From Sphingomonas sp. Leaf357 (GTDB taxonomy: Bacteria > Pseudomonadota > Alphaproteobacteria > Sphingomonadales > Sphingomonadaceae), in the NCBI RefSeq assembly GCF_001423845.1, contig NZ_LMPM01000001.1, forward strand, positions 888,658-952,657: DNA of 64,000 nt, written 5' to 3'. The translations under genes and the position numbers were made by a program. This document shows positions 17,425 through 26,438 of this stretch, in pieces. The notes below the pieces were generated by a model. It searched no databases and had not been told where the DNA came from. It was given only the letters and a program-made list of their open reading frames with translations. The first letter of the stretch is position 1. Each line of letters begins with the position of its first letter.

Positions 17425-18608
17425 AGGCGATCGAACTGTTCGCGGGCGCCGGTGGGTTGGGGCTGGGCGTGGGACGCGCCGGTTTCACTCCGCTCGACGT
17501 GGTCGAGTGGGACCGCTGGTGCTGCGACACGCTGCGCGAAAACCGCGCGCGCGGGACCGAGGCGATGCGCCATTGGCCCAAACCGCGCGAGGGCGATGTG
17601 CGCGGCTTCTCGTTCAAGCAGTTCGAGAATCAGGTCGATCTGGTGACCGGCGGACCTCCGTGCCAGCCCTTCTCGCTCGGTGGCCGTCACAAGGCGTTTC
17701 TGGACGAGCGCGACATGTGGCCGCAAGCGGTGCGCGCGGTGCGCGAGACCCGGCCGAGCGCCTTCATCTTCGAGAACGTGAAGGGGCTGACCCGAGCGAC
17801 CTTCGCGACTTATTTCTCGTATATTTATCTCCAGCTTTCCTATCCCGAGATCGTGGCCAGGGTAGGGGAGAGCTGGCTCGACCACCGCGCACGGCTGGAA
17901 CAGCACCACACCTCCGGCGCGGCTTCGGGCCTTTCGTACCGCGTGCTGCCGCCCAAGGTGTTGAACGCGGCCGATCACGGCGTGCCGCAACGCCGTGAGC
18001 GCGTCTTCTTCGTCGGTTTTCGCTGCGACATGGGGATCGAATGGTCGTTTCCGCGCGAGACCCACAGCCGCGAGGCCCTGCTCTGGGATCAATACCGTAG
18101 CGGAGAGTACTGGGATCGCCACCAGGTCGCCAAGCGCGGCCGCCCGGTCGACCCCCGCGCGATGCTCGCGGCGAGCAAGCTCGACGCGAAGCCGGCCGAG
18201 CTGCCATGGCGCACGACCCGCGACGCACTGGTCGGGTTGCCCGATCCTGAACTTTCGCCACGCGCGACGACCGCGTTCGCCGATCACCGGTTGCAGGCGG
18301 GCGCACGCTCTTATCCTGGCCATACCGGTAGCCCGCTCGACGAGCCGGCGAAGACGCTGAAGGCCGGTGTGCACGGCGTGCCGGGCGGCGAGAATATGCT
18401 GCGCCGGCCCGATGGGTCGGTGCGCTATTTCACGATCCGCGAAAGCGCGAGACTTCAGACTTTCCCCGATGACTTCGTGTTCCACGGCTCCTGGTCGGAG
18501 ACCATGCGCCAACTCGGCAACGCCGTGCCGGTGGAGCTGGCCGAGGTCGTGGCGCGCTCGGTTCGCCAGCATCTGGATAGTGCCCGGTCCCGTGTCGGCC
18601 ACGCTTGA
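17421..18608 (+). CDS. DNA cytosine-5 methyltransferase
   Basis: 395 aa. All main C5-MTase motifs are seen in order: motif I F-A-G-A-G-G-L (7-13), motif IV G-G-P-P-C-Q-P-F-S with nucleophile Cys81, motif VI E-N-V (118-120), motif VIII-like Q-R-R-E-R-V-F-F-V, and motif X Q-L-G-N-A-V-P near residue 370. Methylates the site cut by the neighbouring nuclease. The target may be CCGCGG if the neighbour is a true Eco29kI isoschizomer; this is inference. Overlaps vsr upstream and the nuclease downstream (TGATG). Confidence 0.93.
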   Translation: MKAIELFAGAGGLGLGVGRAGFTPLDVVEWDRWCCDTLRENRARGTEAMRHWPKPREGDVRGFSFKQFENQVDLVTGGPPCQPFSLGGRHKAFLDERDMWPQAVRAVRETRPSAFIFENVKGLTRATFATYFSYIYLQLSYPEIVARVGESWLDHRARLEQHHTSGAASGLSYRVLPPKVLNAADHGVPQRRERVFFVGFRCDMGIEWSFPRETHSREALLWDQYRSGEYWDRHQVAKRGRPVDPRAMLAASKLDAKPAELPWRTTRDALVGLPDPELSPRATTAFADHRLQAGARSYPGHTGSPLDEPAKTLKAGVHGVPGGENMLRRPDGSVRYFTIRESARLQTFPDDFVFHGSWSETMRQLGNAVPVELAEVVARSVRQHLDSARSRVGHA

Positions 18609-19237
18609 TGTCCGAGGTCTACAATCCACTCGACAAGATCAATCTCGGTAAGTCCGTCGCCGACGCGCTGCTCGAGCGTCCAGCTGAGGCGCTCGCCGAT
18701 ATCGCGCCGTTCGAGGGGGCGGGGATCTACGTCCTCTATTATAGCGGCCCATACCCGGCCTACACGCCGATCGCGACGGCCAACGCCGAGGAGCCGCGCT
18801 GGCCGATCTATATCGGCAAGGCGGTACCCTCGGGCGCGCGCAAGGGCGCGAGCCTGACCGCCAGCGGCCGGGGGCGCTCGCTCTACGCGCGTCTGTCCGA
18901 TCACCGCGAGAGTATCATCGATGTCGAGCGCGGCTCGGGCAGTCTCGCCGTCGCCGATTTCCAGGTCCGCTATCTGATCGTCGATGACATCTGGATCCCG
19001 CTCGGCGAGAGCCTGCTGATCACGCGCTTCCGGCCGGTCTGGAACATTGCGCTCGATGGCTTTGGCAATCATGATCCCGGCAAGGGCCGACATCAGGGGC
19101 TGCGGCCGCTCTGGGATCACTTGCACGAAGGACGCGGCTGGGCGGTCAAGTGCGCCGCGCGGCCCGAACCGATCGACGCGGTCACCACGCGGATCGCCGA
19201 CTATCTCACCGCGCACCCGCCGGTGGACGAGCCTTGA
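18608..19237 (+). CDS. Eco29kI-family GIY-YIG type II restriction endonuclease
   Basis: 209 aa. The GIY-YIG core is visible: G-I-Y-V-L-Y-Y (about 39-45), P-I-Y-I-G-K-A (about 73-79), the catalytic Arg in S-L-Y-A-R-L-S-D-H, and Glu/Asn in L-G-E-S-L-L-I-T-R-F-R-P-V-W-N. The long insert between the GIY and YIG strands and the overall length match the Eco29kI/NgoMIII group. ATG at 18608 overlaps the methyltransferase stop. The stop at 19235 overlaps the TTG start of the HNH gene. Confidence 0.88.
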   Translation: MSEVYNPLDKINLGKSVADALLERPAEALADIAPFEGAGIYVLYYSGPYPAYTPIATANAEEPRWPIYIGKAVPSGARKGASLTASGRGRSLYARLSDHRESIIDVERGSGSLAVADFQVRYLIVDDIWIPLGESLLITRFRPVWNIALDGFGNHDPGKGRHQGLRPLWDHLHEGRGWAVKCAARPEPIDAVTTRIADYLTAHPPVDEP

Positions 19238-20145
19238 AAGCAGTCTTCGATATAAAGAGCGGGTCGGGCTATAACGATGCCCTGCCGGATCGGTATCAGT
19301 TTCCGGACCGCCGCGATTACCTCGACGCCGCGTTCGCCGCCGTGGGCGACTGGGTGCTGTTTCGGGAATCCCAGCGCAACGGCGGACGCCGCGCTTATGT
19401 CGCCGTCGCCCGGATCGAGAGCGTCACGCCCGATCCCATTCAACCCAATCATCACGTCGCCACGCTTGCCGACTATCTCGAATTTCCGGACATCGTGCCG
19501 CTGGCGACCAACGGTCGCTACCAAGAGGCGCTGTTCCGAGCGGTCGCCAATCCTTCGCTCGCCGGGCGCGCCGTCCAGGGCAAATCCGTGCGGTCGATCA
19601 CCTCGGAGGATTTCGCGGCGATCGTCTTGGCGGGCCTGAGCGAGACGTTGGCCACGAACAATGCTCGGCGCGTCGGTCTGGAGGCGCCGCCGCCATTGCC
19701 GCAAGCCGATGATCCACCCGAGACGGTCGACCGGGTCATCAAGCAGATGCTGGTCAACCGTAAGGTTCGCGACGCGAACTTCCGGCTCGAGGTCTGCCGG
19801 GCATATGACGATCGCTGCGCCGTGACCGGCTTGCGCATCATCAATGGCGGGGGCCGCTCCGAAGTCCAGGCCGCGCATATTCGTCCGGTCGGGAAGGGGG
19901 GGCCGGACACGGTGCGTAATGGGATGGCGCTGTCGGCGACCGTGCATTGGCTGTTCGACCGCTATCTCATCTCGGTCAGCGAGGATTACAGCCTCCTGGT
20001 CGCGCACAACCGCGTGCCCAGCCAGTTGCTCGGTCTTTTTCGGTCGCGGAGCCAAGGCCTTCACCTTCCTCGCGACAGAGCGAAGTGGCCTCACCCGCGC
20101 TATCTGGCGCATCATCGGGATGCGTTCGCGAACGCGAGCGGCTAG
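19234..20145 (+). CDS. HNH endonuclease associated with the type II R-M operon
   Basis: About 303 aa. An N-terminal domain (KAVFDIKSGSGYND, then RDYLDAAFAAVGDWVLFRE) is followed by a C-terminal HNH domain: C-A-V-T-G (around 205), A-A-H-I-R-P-V, G-G-P-D-T-V-R-N-G-M-A-L, and H-W-L-F-D-R. Such proteins often accompany restriction systems and may cut modified or foreign DNA. The TTG start at 19234, overlapping the upstream stop, is chosen over an upstream frame opening at 19150, whose extra residues are a shadow of the nuclease gene. Confidence 0.82.
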   Translation: MKAVFDIKSGSGYNDALPDRYQFPDRRDYLDAAFAAVGDWVLFRESQRNGGRRAYVAVARIESVTPDPIQPNHHVATLADYLEFPDIVPLATNGRYQEALFRAVANPSLAGRAVQGKSVRSITSEDFAAIVLAGLSETLATNNARRVGLEAPPPLPQADDPPETVDRVIKQMLVNRKVRDANFRLEVCRAYDDRCAVTGLRIINGGGRSEVQAAHIRPVGKGGPDTVRNGMALSATVHWLFDRYLISVSEDYSLLVAHNRVPSQLLGLFRSRSQGLHLPRDRAKWPHPRYLAHHRDAFANASG

Positions 20146-20190
20146 TTAGGGGGCAGATGTACCGACCAGCCAATTAAGGCAGCGGTTATG

Positions 20191-21093
20191 CTAACTAGCA
20201 CCGGTAGACCCCGCCGCGAGGTGCTGAACCATCCACGTGCCCGCCGGCCCAAGCGTACGATCTGCCAAATAGGCTCCGCTCATCACCACCCGGGCGTTCT
20301 CGGGATGCCATTCAGCAGGCTTGATCACAATTAAGCGGCCGCGCTTCACATCCTCGGCGATCATATGGGCGGGCATGTTGCCCCAGCCGAGGCCTGCCAG
20401 CAGCATGGCCTGCTTGGCACCAAGGTCGGCAATCCGCCATGTCCGACCGGAAAGGACGCCGAAGTCGCGGCCGGCCGTCGCGGTGGACCGATCGGTCAGC
20501 ACAAGCTGGACATGCGCGTGCAAATCCGTCGTCGCAATCATGCCGGCGATCGCCGCCAAGGGATGACCGGCAGCGACCACCGGCACCAATTCTATGGTTG
20601 TCAGCGGGAAGCGCCGCAGAAGCGCCATGTCGGTAAACATCATCGGTAGCAATCCGATCATGCCGGTGCCGTTAAGCACAAGTTCGGTCGCAGCGCCGAG
20701 CGAATCGACGTAGATGCGCGGGGGTACCGTCGGAAACCGCGCGGTGAATGCTTGCAACGCCGGAACTACAAGTGGCACCGGAAACATCGCGTCGAGCACG
20801 ATCGTCAGCTCCGCTTCCAGCCCGCTAGCGAGACTGCGCGCGGTGTCGCGAAAGGCGCCGGCTTCCTCTGCGATACGTCGCGCCCGCACCAGCAATGTCC
20901 GACCGGCTTCAGTCAATTGCGGTCGATAGGCCGCACGATCGAACAGCGGCAGGTCGAACTGCGCCTCCAATTTCTGGATGCCATAGGTAACTGCGGACTG
21001 CGCCCGGTTCAGTCGTTTTGCCGCTCTGGAGAAGCTGCCCTCATCCACAATGGCCAGGAAGATTTGGATTTGGTCGAGCGTCAGTGAGTCCAT
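20191..21093 (-). CDS. LysR family transcriptional regulator
   Basis: 300 aa. N-terminal winged helix-turn-helix (L-D-Q-I-Q-I-F-L-A-I-V-D-E-G-S-F-S-R-A-A-K-R-L-N-R-A-Q) and a C-terminal periplasmic-binding-like effector domain from about residue 90. Divergent from azoR with a 126-base gap, the standard arrangement for a LysR regulator controlling the neighbouring gene. The inducer is unknown; quinones or azo compounds are plausible from context. Confidence 0.9.
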   Translation of the reverse strand: MDSLTLDQIQIFLAIVDEGSFSRAAKRLNRAQSAVTYGIQKLEAQFDLPLFDRAAYRPQLTEAGRTLLVRARRIAEEAGAFRDTARSLASGLEAELTIVLDAMFPVPLVVPALQAFTARFPTVPPRIYVDSLGAATELVLNGTGMIGLLPMMFTDMALLRRFPLTTIELVPVVAAGHPLAAIAGMIATTDLHAHVQLVLTDRSTATAGRDFGVLSGRTWRIADLGAKQAMLLAGLGWGNMPAHMIAEDVKRGRLIVIKPAEWHPENARVVMSGAYLADRTLGPAGTWMVQHLAAGSTGAS

Positions 21094-21105
21094 GTTCGGA
21101 TTAGT

Positions 21106-21117
21106 AGATCATGATCT
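21106..21117. promoter_or_regulatory. Palindrome in the LysR/azoR divergent promoter
   Basis: A perfect 12-bp palindrome, AGATCATGATCT, 13 bases upstream of the LysR start codon in the shared intergenic region. Candidate LysR autoregulation site; position only, no binding data. Confidence 0.45.
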
Positions 21118-21219
21118 TCGAAACTTCACCAATTTCTTTAAATCGGCGTCGGCCTATTTTCCAGACATCGAGGCGCTGCCGAGCGGCAGTTCCTTATCAA
21201 GGAAAAGGAAGGAAACGCC

Positions 21220-21822
21220 ATGCCAACCCTGCTTGCCATTCAAGTTAGCCCCCGCCCCGAAGGGTCGATCTCCCGCACGCTGACCTCGTTGTTTGTGGAC
21301 CAGTGGCAAGCCACCCACGCCGGCGGGGCCGTGGTCGTTCGCGACCTGGGCGCAGCGCCTCCGCCATTCGTCGACGTGTCCTGGATGATCGGTGCCTACA
21401 GTCCGGCAGAGACGCATTCGCCGGAAGTCGCCGCTACGATCAAGGTCTCCAACGACCTTGTCGCCGAGCTCCAGGCAGCCGACCACATCGTCCTCGGAAC
21501 GCCAATGTTCAACTTCGGCATTCCGGCAGTGCTGAAGGCCTGGATCGACCAGATCGTCCGCGTCGGCGTGACGGTGTCGGCCGACAACGTCGGCCTGCTC
21601 ACCGACAAGAAGGCGACGATCATTCTCGCGACCGGGGGCAACTTTGCACCCGGATCACCGATCGAAGGCTACAACCTTGCCAGCGGCTACCTCCGGCAAT
21701 TGTTCGGCTGGATTGGCATCACCGACGTCGAGATAATTCTCGCCGACCGTGCCACGGCTGGCGCGAATGGAGAGACCGCGGCCGAGGCGTTCGGCGCACC
21801 GGTTCGGGCCGCTGCCGCCTGA
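21220..21822 (+). CDS. azoR: FMN-dependent NADH-azoreductase
   Basis: 200 aa flavodoxin-like fold. Signature pieces: S-P-R-P-E-G-S-I-S-R-T-L (10-21) binding the FMN phosphate, and G-T-P-M-F-N-F-G-I-P-A-V-L-K-A-W-I-D (about 93-110), the isoalloxazine-contacting segment of AzoR. Two-electron reduction of azo dyes and quinones. First gene of a run AzoR, oxidoreductase, pirin, YceI, all on the plus strand; GGAAAGGAAGGAAA precedes the ATG. Confidence 0.9.
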   Translation: MPTLLAIQVSPRPEGSISRTLTSLFVDQWQATHAGGAVVVRDLGAAPPPFVDVSWMIGAYSPAETHSPEVAATIKVSNDLVAELQAADHIVLGTPMFNFGIPAVLKAWIDQIVRVGVTVSADNVGLLTDKKATIILATGGNFAPGSPIEGYNLASGYLRQLFGWIGITDVEIILADRATAGANGETAAEAFGAPVRAAAA

Positions 21823-21884
21823 ACAACCCGACCACCAACCGTCACCAATCACCCAAGTCAACTTACGCACAAGGAACCAATATT

Positions 21885-22478
21885 ATGACCTATGCAATCA
21901 TCGGCACTGGCAACGTCGGCACCGCTGTCGCTCGCCGCTTCGCCCATGCGAACATCCCCGTCCGCATTGCCAACACCCGTGGTCCGGACTCGATCGCGCC
22001 GCTTGCACGCGAACTCGGCGAGGCCATCCAGCCATCGACCATTGAAGAAGCGCTCGAAGCTGACGTGATCTTCCTCGCTTTGTACTTTATTCATGTCGAG
22101 GCCCTGGCGGCGGTTCGCTCCGACTGGAGTGGCAAGACGGTAATCGACGCGACCAATCCCTACGGGGTTTCGGCCGAACAAATGGCCGGACGACTGTCGT
22201 CGGATATCGTCGCCGCAACCCTCCCGGGCGCCACGGTCGTCAAGGCCTTCAACCAGCTTCCGGCTTCCGTCCTCGCACGTGATCCGCAACAGGAGAACGG
22301 CCGCCGCGTGATCTTCGTCTCTGGCAACGACGCCGCCGCCAACTCGACTGTCAAGTCGCTTGCCGCGCAGCTCGGCTTCGCCACGATCGACGTCGGGCGG
22401 ATCGACGAGGGTGGTCGGCTGCTCGCGATGGGAGCGCCACTCGTTCTCCACAACCTCGTCGAATACCCTTTCAAGTAG
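21885..22478 (+). CDS. NADP-dependent oxidoreductase, F420-dependent-type (PF03807 fold)
   Basis: 197 aa. Rossmann fold with G-T-G-N-V-G-T-A-V-A (7-16) and an I-A-N-T-R segment that reads as an NADP phosphate-binding loop. Then A-D-V-I-F-L-A-L, V-I-D-A-T-N-P-Y-G, and V-V-K-A-F-N-Q-L, the set seen in NADPH:F420 reductase-like proteins of bacteria that lack F420. Substrate unknown. The ATG at 21885 is chosen; a longer in-frame opening back to 21303 is an azoR shadow. AAGGAA lies before the start. Confidence 0.85.
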   Translation: MTYAIIGTGNVGTAVARRFAHANIPVRIANTRGPDSIAPLARELGEAIQPSTIEEALEADVIFLALYFIHVEALAAVRSDWSGKTVIDATNPYGVSAEQMAGRLSSDIVAATLPGATVVKAFNQLPASVLARDPQQENGRRVIFVSGNDAAANSTVKSLAAQLGFATIDVGRIDEGGRLLAMGAPLVLHNLVEYPFK

Positions 22479-22488
22479 GACGAGGGCG

Positions 22489-23337
22489 ATGAACAGTGAA
22501 CGTCTACTCGTCGATCGCGCCGTGGCGCGGATCGACGACCCGATCGCGGTGGCCGGCAATGTGGCCGGCCACCGCGCCCGCCGCCTGATCGACGGCACCG
22601 AAACAGCATTTTCAGACCCATTCATCCTGATGGCCGAAGACTGGATGCCGCGCGACGCGTTCGCAAAGCATCCGCACCGCGGGATTGAAACCGTGACGCT
22701 GGTGCTAGACGGAGCGGTGGAGCATGCCGACAGCGGCGGCAACGAGGGCCTGCTTCGCGAAGGCGACGCGCAATGGATGACCGCCGGTCGCGGTGTAACG
22801 CACGTTGAGAACGCGCTGCCGGGTACGATCGCCCATACCGTGCAGCTGTGGGTTAACCTGGCTGCTCGGGACAAGATGACCGCACCCCGCTACCAAACTC
22901 TGCGCCGGGCGAGAGTGCCTGTCCGGCATGAGCCAGGAGCGGTGATCCGGCTGCTGTCAGGGACGTCAGGCGACGTCTCCTCCGATACGCTGAACTACGT
23001 GCCGGTGACTGCGATCGATGCGACGCTGGATGCGGGCGGTTCGTTCGACCAAGCGCTGGCGCCCGACTACAACGCGTTCGTCTTGGTCCTGAATGGCGAA
23101 GCGCTGGTCGGACCCGATGAAACGACGGTGCGTGCAGGCGCGCTAGCTTGGCTGACGCATGGCGACGGAAGCTCGGCGTCCAAGGTCAGGATCGCTGCGT
23201 CGGCGGCGGAGACACGAGTCCTGCTGTTCGCCGGCGCGCCGCTGCGGGAGCCAATCGCATTCGGCGGCCCATTCGTCATGAACACGCCTTCCGAAATCAA
23301 GCAGGCCTTCGCCGACTATCGGTCGGGCCGGTTCTAA
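22489..23337 (+). CDS. Pirin family protein
   Basis: 282 aa, two cupin domains. The metal site is visible in H-P-H-R-G-I-E-T-V-T-L-V-L-D-G (about 62-76) and later W-M-T-A-G-R-G-V-T-H-V-E. Pirins bind Fe or act as quercetin dioxygenases; regulatory roles are also proposed. Follows the oxidoreductase by 10 bases with a GAGGGCG ribosome site; the true start is the ATG at 22489. Confidence 0.9.
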   Translation: MNSERLLVDRAVARIDDPIAVAGNVAGHRARRLIDGTETAFSDPFILMAEDWMPRDAFAKHPHRGIETVTLVLDGAVEHADSGGNEGLLREGDAQWMTAGRGVTHVENALPGTIAHTVQLWVNLAARDKMTAPRYQTLRRARVPVRHEPGAVIRLLSGTSGDVSSDTLNYVPVTAIDATLDAGGSFDQALAPDYNAFVLVLNGEALVGPDETTVRAGALAWLTHGDGSSASKVRIAASAAETRVLLFAGAPLREPIAFGGPFVMNTPSEIKQAFADYRSGRF

Positions 23338-23371
23338 CTCCCATCGACAACGTCAACTCAAGGATAAGAAC

Positions 23372-23995
23372 ATGCGTAACAAGATTCTCGCAACCGCAGC
23401 GCTTGCTCTCGCGGCATATAGCGGCCTCCTCTCGGCCGCGACGCCGGAGCCGGGCAATGCGAGTGCAGCGGCCGTCACTGCTGGTCGCTACACGGTCGAA
23501 TCCAGCCATACACGCGTCCAATTTAGCGTTTCCCACATGGGGTTCACCGACTGGTACGGTGACCTGACGGGCGCACGCGGGACGCTGAAACTCGACCCCC
23601 GGAACATCGCTGGCAGCACGCTCGACATCAGCGTGCCGATCGCTTCGGTATCGACGACAAACGTCAAGCTGGACGACGAGCTACGCGGCGCGCAATGGTT
23701 CGACGCCAAGCAGTTCCCGGACATCAGCTTCGTGTCGACAAGGGTTGTTCGCACGGGAGCCAGGGACGCTGCCATCACTGGCAATTTGACTTTCCACGGC
23801 GTGACCCGGCCCGTTACCTTGCAGGCACACTTCAACGGTGCCGGCGTCAATCCGCTCGACAAGAACTACACCGTCGGATTCAGCGCGACGACGACCATCC
23901 GGCGGTCCGACTTTGGCGTGAAGGCCTATATCCCATTGATTGGAGACACCACCCAGTTGCGCGTAAGCGCTGCTTTCGTTCGGTCGGCAGATTAA
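23372..23995 (+). CDS. YceI family periplasmic lipid-binding protein
   Basis: 207 aa with a signal peptide (cleavage after LLSAA, about residue 23). The mature domain shows the YceI pattern: Y-T-V-E-S-S-H-T-R-V-Q-F-S-V-S-H-M-G-F, G-T-L-x-L-D, I-P-x-x-S-V-S-T-T, and the F-x-x-K-x-F-P-D-I-S-F-V-S segment, ending in a beta-barrel like fold binding polyisoprenoid quinones. Last gene of the azoR run. RBS AAGGATAAG before the ATG. Confidence 0.9.
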   Translation: MRNKILATAALALAAYSGLLSAATPEPGNASAAAVTAGRYTVESSHTRVQFSVSHMGFTDWYGDLTGARGTLKLDPRNIAGSTLDISVPIASVSTTNVKLDDELRGAQWFDAKQFPDISFVSTRVVRTGARDAAITGNLTFHGVTRPVTLQAHFNGAGVNPLDKNYTVGFSATTTIRRSDFGVKAYIPLIGDTTQLRVSAAFVRSAD

Positions 23996-24452
23996 AGGGG
24001 CGGTCCAGCAGGCGCGCGCCAAGTCGGTGTCGCCGACCATGGACTCAGTCGAGTTCGATCTGATCTTGCTTCGCGTTCCTCGGGACCGTTCAATCGTTAA
24101 CGCTCAGGAACATTTCGACTTGAGCCAGGCAAACCGCAGTCGTGTTGCGACAGGTTCCATTGAATGGGGAGGAGCGACGACGTCGTCGGTAAGACCCAAA
24201 ATGCGACATTCACGGGCTTTTTTGGGCTACTCAATTTCGGCAATGTCCAAGGCGGAGGTGATGCCGCAGGCAATCCCCCTGCCCGACGGCACGCCGACTT
24301 TCCCGAAAATGATCGTCGTAAGAGGCTCTGCCCCGACCAGCTTGAAATGCCCGGGGGGTGGACATGGGGAGACGTAGATAGGGATCGATCGCAACGCTCC
24401 GGGGGAGAACGTGTGAGATTTGTGACCGCTTAATGATGGCGGACAGTCTTAT
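23996..24452. other. Intergenic region with a possible gene fragment
   Basis: On the minus strand, roughly 24365 down to a stop at 24227, a coherent peptide reads P-P-P-G-H-F-K-L-V-G-A-E-P-L-T-T-I-I-F-G-K and then G-V-P-S-G-R-G-I-A-C-G-I-T-S-A. It has no start nearby and I do not recognise it; it may be the remnant of a gene. Otherwise nothing seen. Confidence 0.3.
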
Positions 24453-24475
24453 GACAATACATTGTCGTATTGACA
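24453..24475 (+). promoter_or_regulatory. MarR operator overlapping the -35 box
   Basis: Two interleaved palindromes: GACAAT-AC-ATTGTC (24453-24466) and CAATAC-ATTGTC-GTATTG (24455-24472), overlapping a TTGACA (24470-24475) that would be the -35 of the marR-like gene, with TATTTT about 16 bases on. This is the layout expected for an autorepressed MarR gene. Confidence 0.65.
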
Positions 24476-24503
24476 AGTAATTGCTTACCTCTATTTTGTT
24501 GGA

Positions 24504-25022
24504 ATGGAAAAGCAAACGACCCCCGTTTCCGATGATCCGACGCAGCTTCGACGAGCCCTAACAGGGCTCGTGCTTGAGGTTTTTCGTCTAAACGGGAACC
24601 TGATCGCTGCGGGCGACGCCTTGGTGGGCGATCTCGGGCTGACCAGCGCACGATGGCAGGTGCTAGGAGCCATCGCGCTTTCCCCAGTACGGTTGCCGGT
24701 CGCCCACATCGCCCGGAACATGGGTTTGACCCGTCAGGCAGTACAGCGCGTCACGGACGACATGCGCCGAGATAGCCTAATCCGGCTCGAACCAAACCCC
24801 CACCATCGCCGTGCGATGCTGGTGACCATGACCGAGCAGGGAGAAGCCGCCTACACGAAGGCGAGTGCCCGGCAGGAACGCTGGGCAGACGAACTTGCGG
24901 CCGGCCTGACTCCCGATACTGTCGAGGCCGCCGCCGCGATGCTGCGAACCATCCAAAAGCGATTGAACGAGCGGTCTGCACCCGCCGCGCTCGGCGTCGC
25001 ACCGATTACGCAAGACGCCTGA
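24504..25022 (+). CDS. MarR family transcriptional regulator
   Basis: 172 aa. The winged helix is visible: L-G-L-T-S-A-R-W-Q-V-L-G-A-I, then V-A-H-I-A-R-N-M-G-L-T-R-Q-A-V-Q-R-V recognition helix, and the wing with P-N-P-H-H-R-R-A-M-L-V. Likely autorepressor responding to an electrophile or phenolic, controlling the GST gene 41 bases downstream. Confidence 0.9.
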   Translation: MEKQTTPVSDDPTQLRRALTGLVLEVFRLNGNLIAAGDALVGDLGLTSARWQVLGAIALSPVRLPVAHIARNMGLTRQAVQRVTDDMRRDSLIRLEPNPHHRRAMLVTMTEQGEAAYTKASARQERWADELAAGLTPDTVEAAAAMLRTIQKRLNERSAPAALGVAPITQDA

Positions 25023-25063
25023 TTAACCCCTCAAGACGACCACAATTTCAAAGGACTGACGAA

Positions 25064-25747
25064 GTGAGCCTGACATTCTACACGAACCCGAACTCGCGCG
25101 GCAGGATCGTGCGCTGGATGCTCGAAGAGGTGGGCTGCGACTATGAGACCGTGGTGCTGGACTATCAGGAGTCGAGCGAGGGTGATGAATGGGGAGGGGC
25201 GGCGCTCGATCGGCCGGACGACGCATCCGACCTGCGCGCCGGCTTCTTCACCGACGTGAACCCGATCGGCAAGGTGCCCGCGATTGTCCATGACGGACAT
25301 ATTGTAACGGAGGCGGCGGCGATCATCGCCTATTTGGCGGAAGCTTTCCCAGCCGCAGGGCTGGCACCGACCGCCGCGGAGCGCGCCGACTATCTACGCT
25401 GGATGTTCTTCGCGGCAGGACCGGTCGAGCAGGCGGTGACAAACCACCGCGCTGGCTTCGTGCCCGCGCCGGAGCAGGAATTCTTCTTTGGTTACGGTAG
25501 CTACGGCCGAACGATGGATCAGCTCGAACGTGCGGTGAAAGGACGCCGCTACGTTGCGGGTGACCGCTTCACCGCCGCCGACATCTATCTCGGATCACAT
25601 ATCGGCTGGGGTCTTGGCTTGCAGACGGTGCCACCTCGCGAAGCATTCCTGACCTATATTATGCCGCTGACGGCGCGCGAAGCGTATCTCCGCGGCGTGG
25701 CCAAAGACGACGCGCTGCTCGCGAAATCGGCAGCCCAAACCAACTGA
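25064..25747 (+). CDS. Glutathione S-transferase
   Basis: 227 aa. N-terminal thioredoxin-like domain with Y-T-N-P-N-S-R-G-R-I-V-R-W-M-L-E-E (Tyr/Ser catalytic region) and the G-K-V-P-A-I-V (about 66-72) cis-proline loop followed by I-V-T-E-A-A-A-I-I-A-Y-L-A-E, which binds the gamma-glutamyl part. The C-terminal helical domain has F-T-A-A-D-I-Y-L-G-S. GTG start with a good upstream AAAGGA. Likely under MarR control; conjugates electrophiles. Confidence 0.9.
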   Translation: MSLTFYTNPNSRGRIVRWMLEEVGCDYETVVLDYQESSEGDEWGGAALDRPDDASDLRAGFFTDVNPIGKVPAIVHDGHIVTEAAAIIAYLAEAFPAAGLAPTAAERADYLRWMFFAAGPVEQAVTNHRAGFVPAPEQEFFFGYGSYGRTMDQLERAVKGRRYVAGDRFTAADIYLGSHIGWGLGLQTVPPREAFLTYIMPLTAREAYLRGVAKDDALLAKSAAQTN

Positions 25748-25754
25748 CCTGATT

Positions 25755-26400
25755 GATAACGGCTACTCAGACCAAGTCGGCGCCTGCTTTGATGTCGCTT
25801 ATCGTATTTGACGGGCATGATGCGGGTTTTCGTCCCAGAATGGAGGGCGTTATGCCCTTTTCCCGGAAGGCGTCTCTATACCAGTCTGCGTCATCGCCGC
25901 GATCTGCGAGCATCCGCTGCGCTTTGGGCAGATCGTCGAGTAGCGCTGCAGCGCCCGTATAATCGCCGACCTGGCCCGCCGTCAGGAAGAGGTTGAGCGG
26001 GCGACCGCCTGCATGAGTGACGGCGTGCAGCTTGGTGTTCATGCCTCCTTTGGTGTGGCCGATGAGCCGCTCCAGGCCCCCTTTTTTACCTGCAGGCTGG
26101 ATGCTGTGCGGTGCGCCTTGAGATAGGTCGCGTCTATCATGATTGTCTTTGGCGTGGTGCCCGCAGCGGCCAGTCCTTCCTTCATGCGCAGGAACACGCC
26201 CCTCTCTCCCCTCCGCGTCCACCGGTTGTAAAGCGTCTTGGCCGGGCCATACACTCAGAAGGCGACGCTCAGGCCATCCTATCAGCTCGCCGAAACCGGT
26301 CAGTTGTTTCGGGACCAGAAAGTATTGGCCGAGCATCCCGAAGCACGAGCATGTTCCCGAGAATGGGCAATCGCCTGCCATCTTGGAAGGTGACAATCAT
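25755..26400 (-). pseudogene. Decayed IS5-family transposase
   Basis: Two minus-strand frames together cover a transposase of the IS5 family: one carries Y-G-P-A-K-T-L-Y-N-R-W-T-R-R-G and T-I-M-I-D-A-T-Y-L-K-A-H-R-T-A-S-S-L, the other (after a frameshift) L-I-G-H-T-K-G-G-M-N-T-K-L-H-A-V-T and L-L-D-D-L-P-K-A-Q. A third frame picks up P-V-K-Y-D-K-R. The C-terminal third, normally with the last catalytic Glu, is missing beyond about 25755, and the N-terminus is unrecognisable. No terminal inverted repeats could be identified. Inactive. Confidence 0.8.
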
Positions 26401-26438
26401 AGCGTTGGCCCTCGCCTGCCATAGTGTATGACCCTCCT

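Noticed and set aside
21303..21884. Long N-terminal extension of the F420-type oxidoreductase
   Set aside because: It overlaps azoR in another frame and is Arg-rich; the Rossmann motif begins right after the ATG at 21885.
25767..26396. Intact IS5 transposase
   Set aside because: Needs at least two frameshifts and lacks the C-terminal catalytic end.
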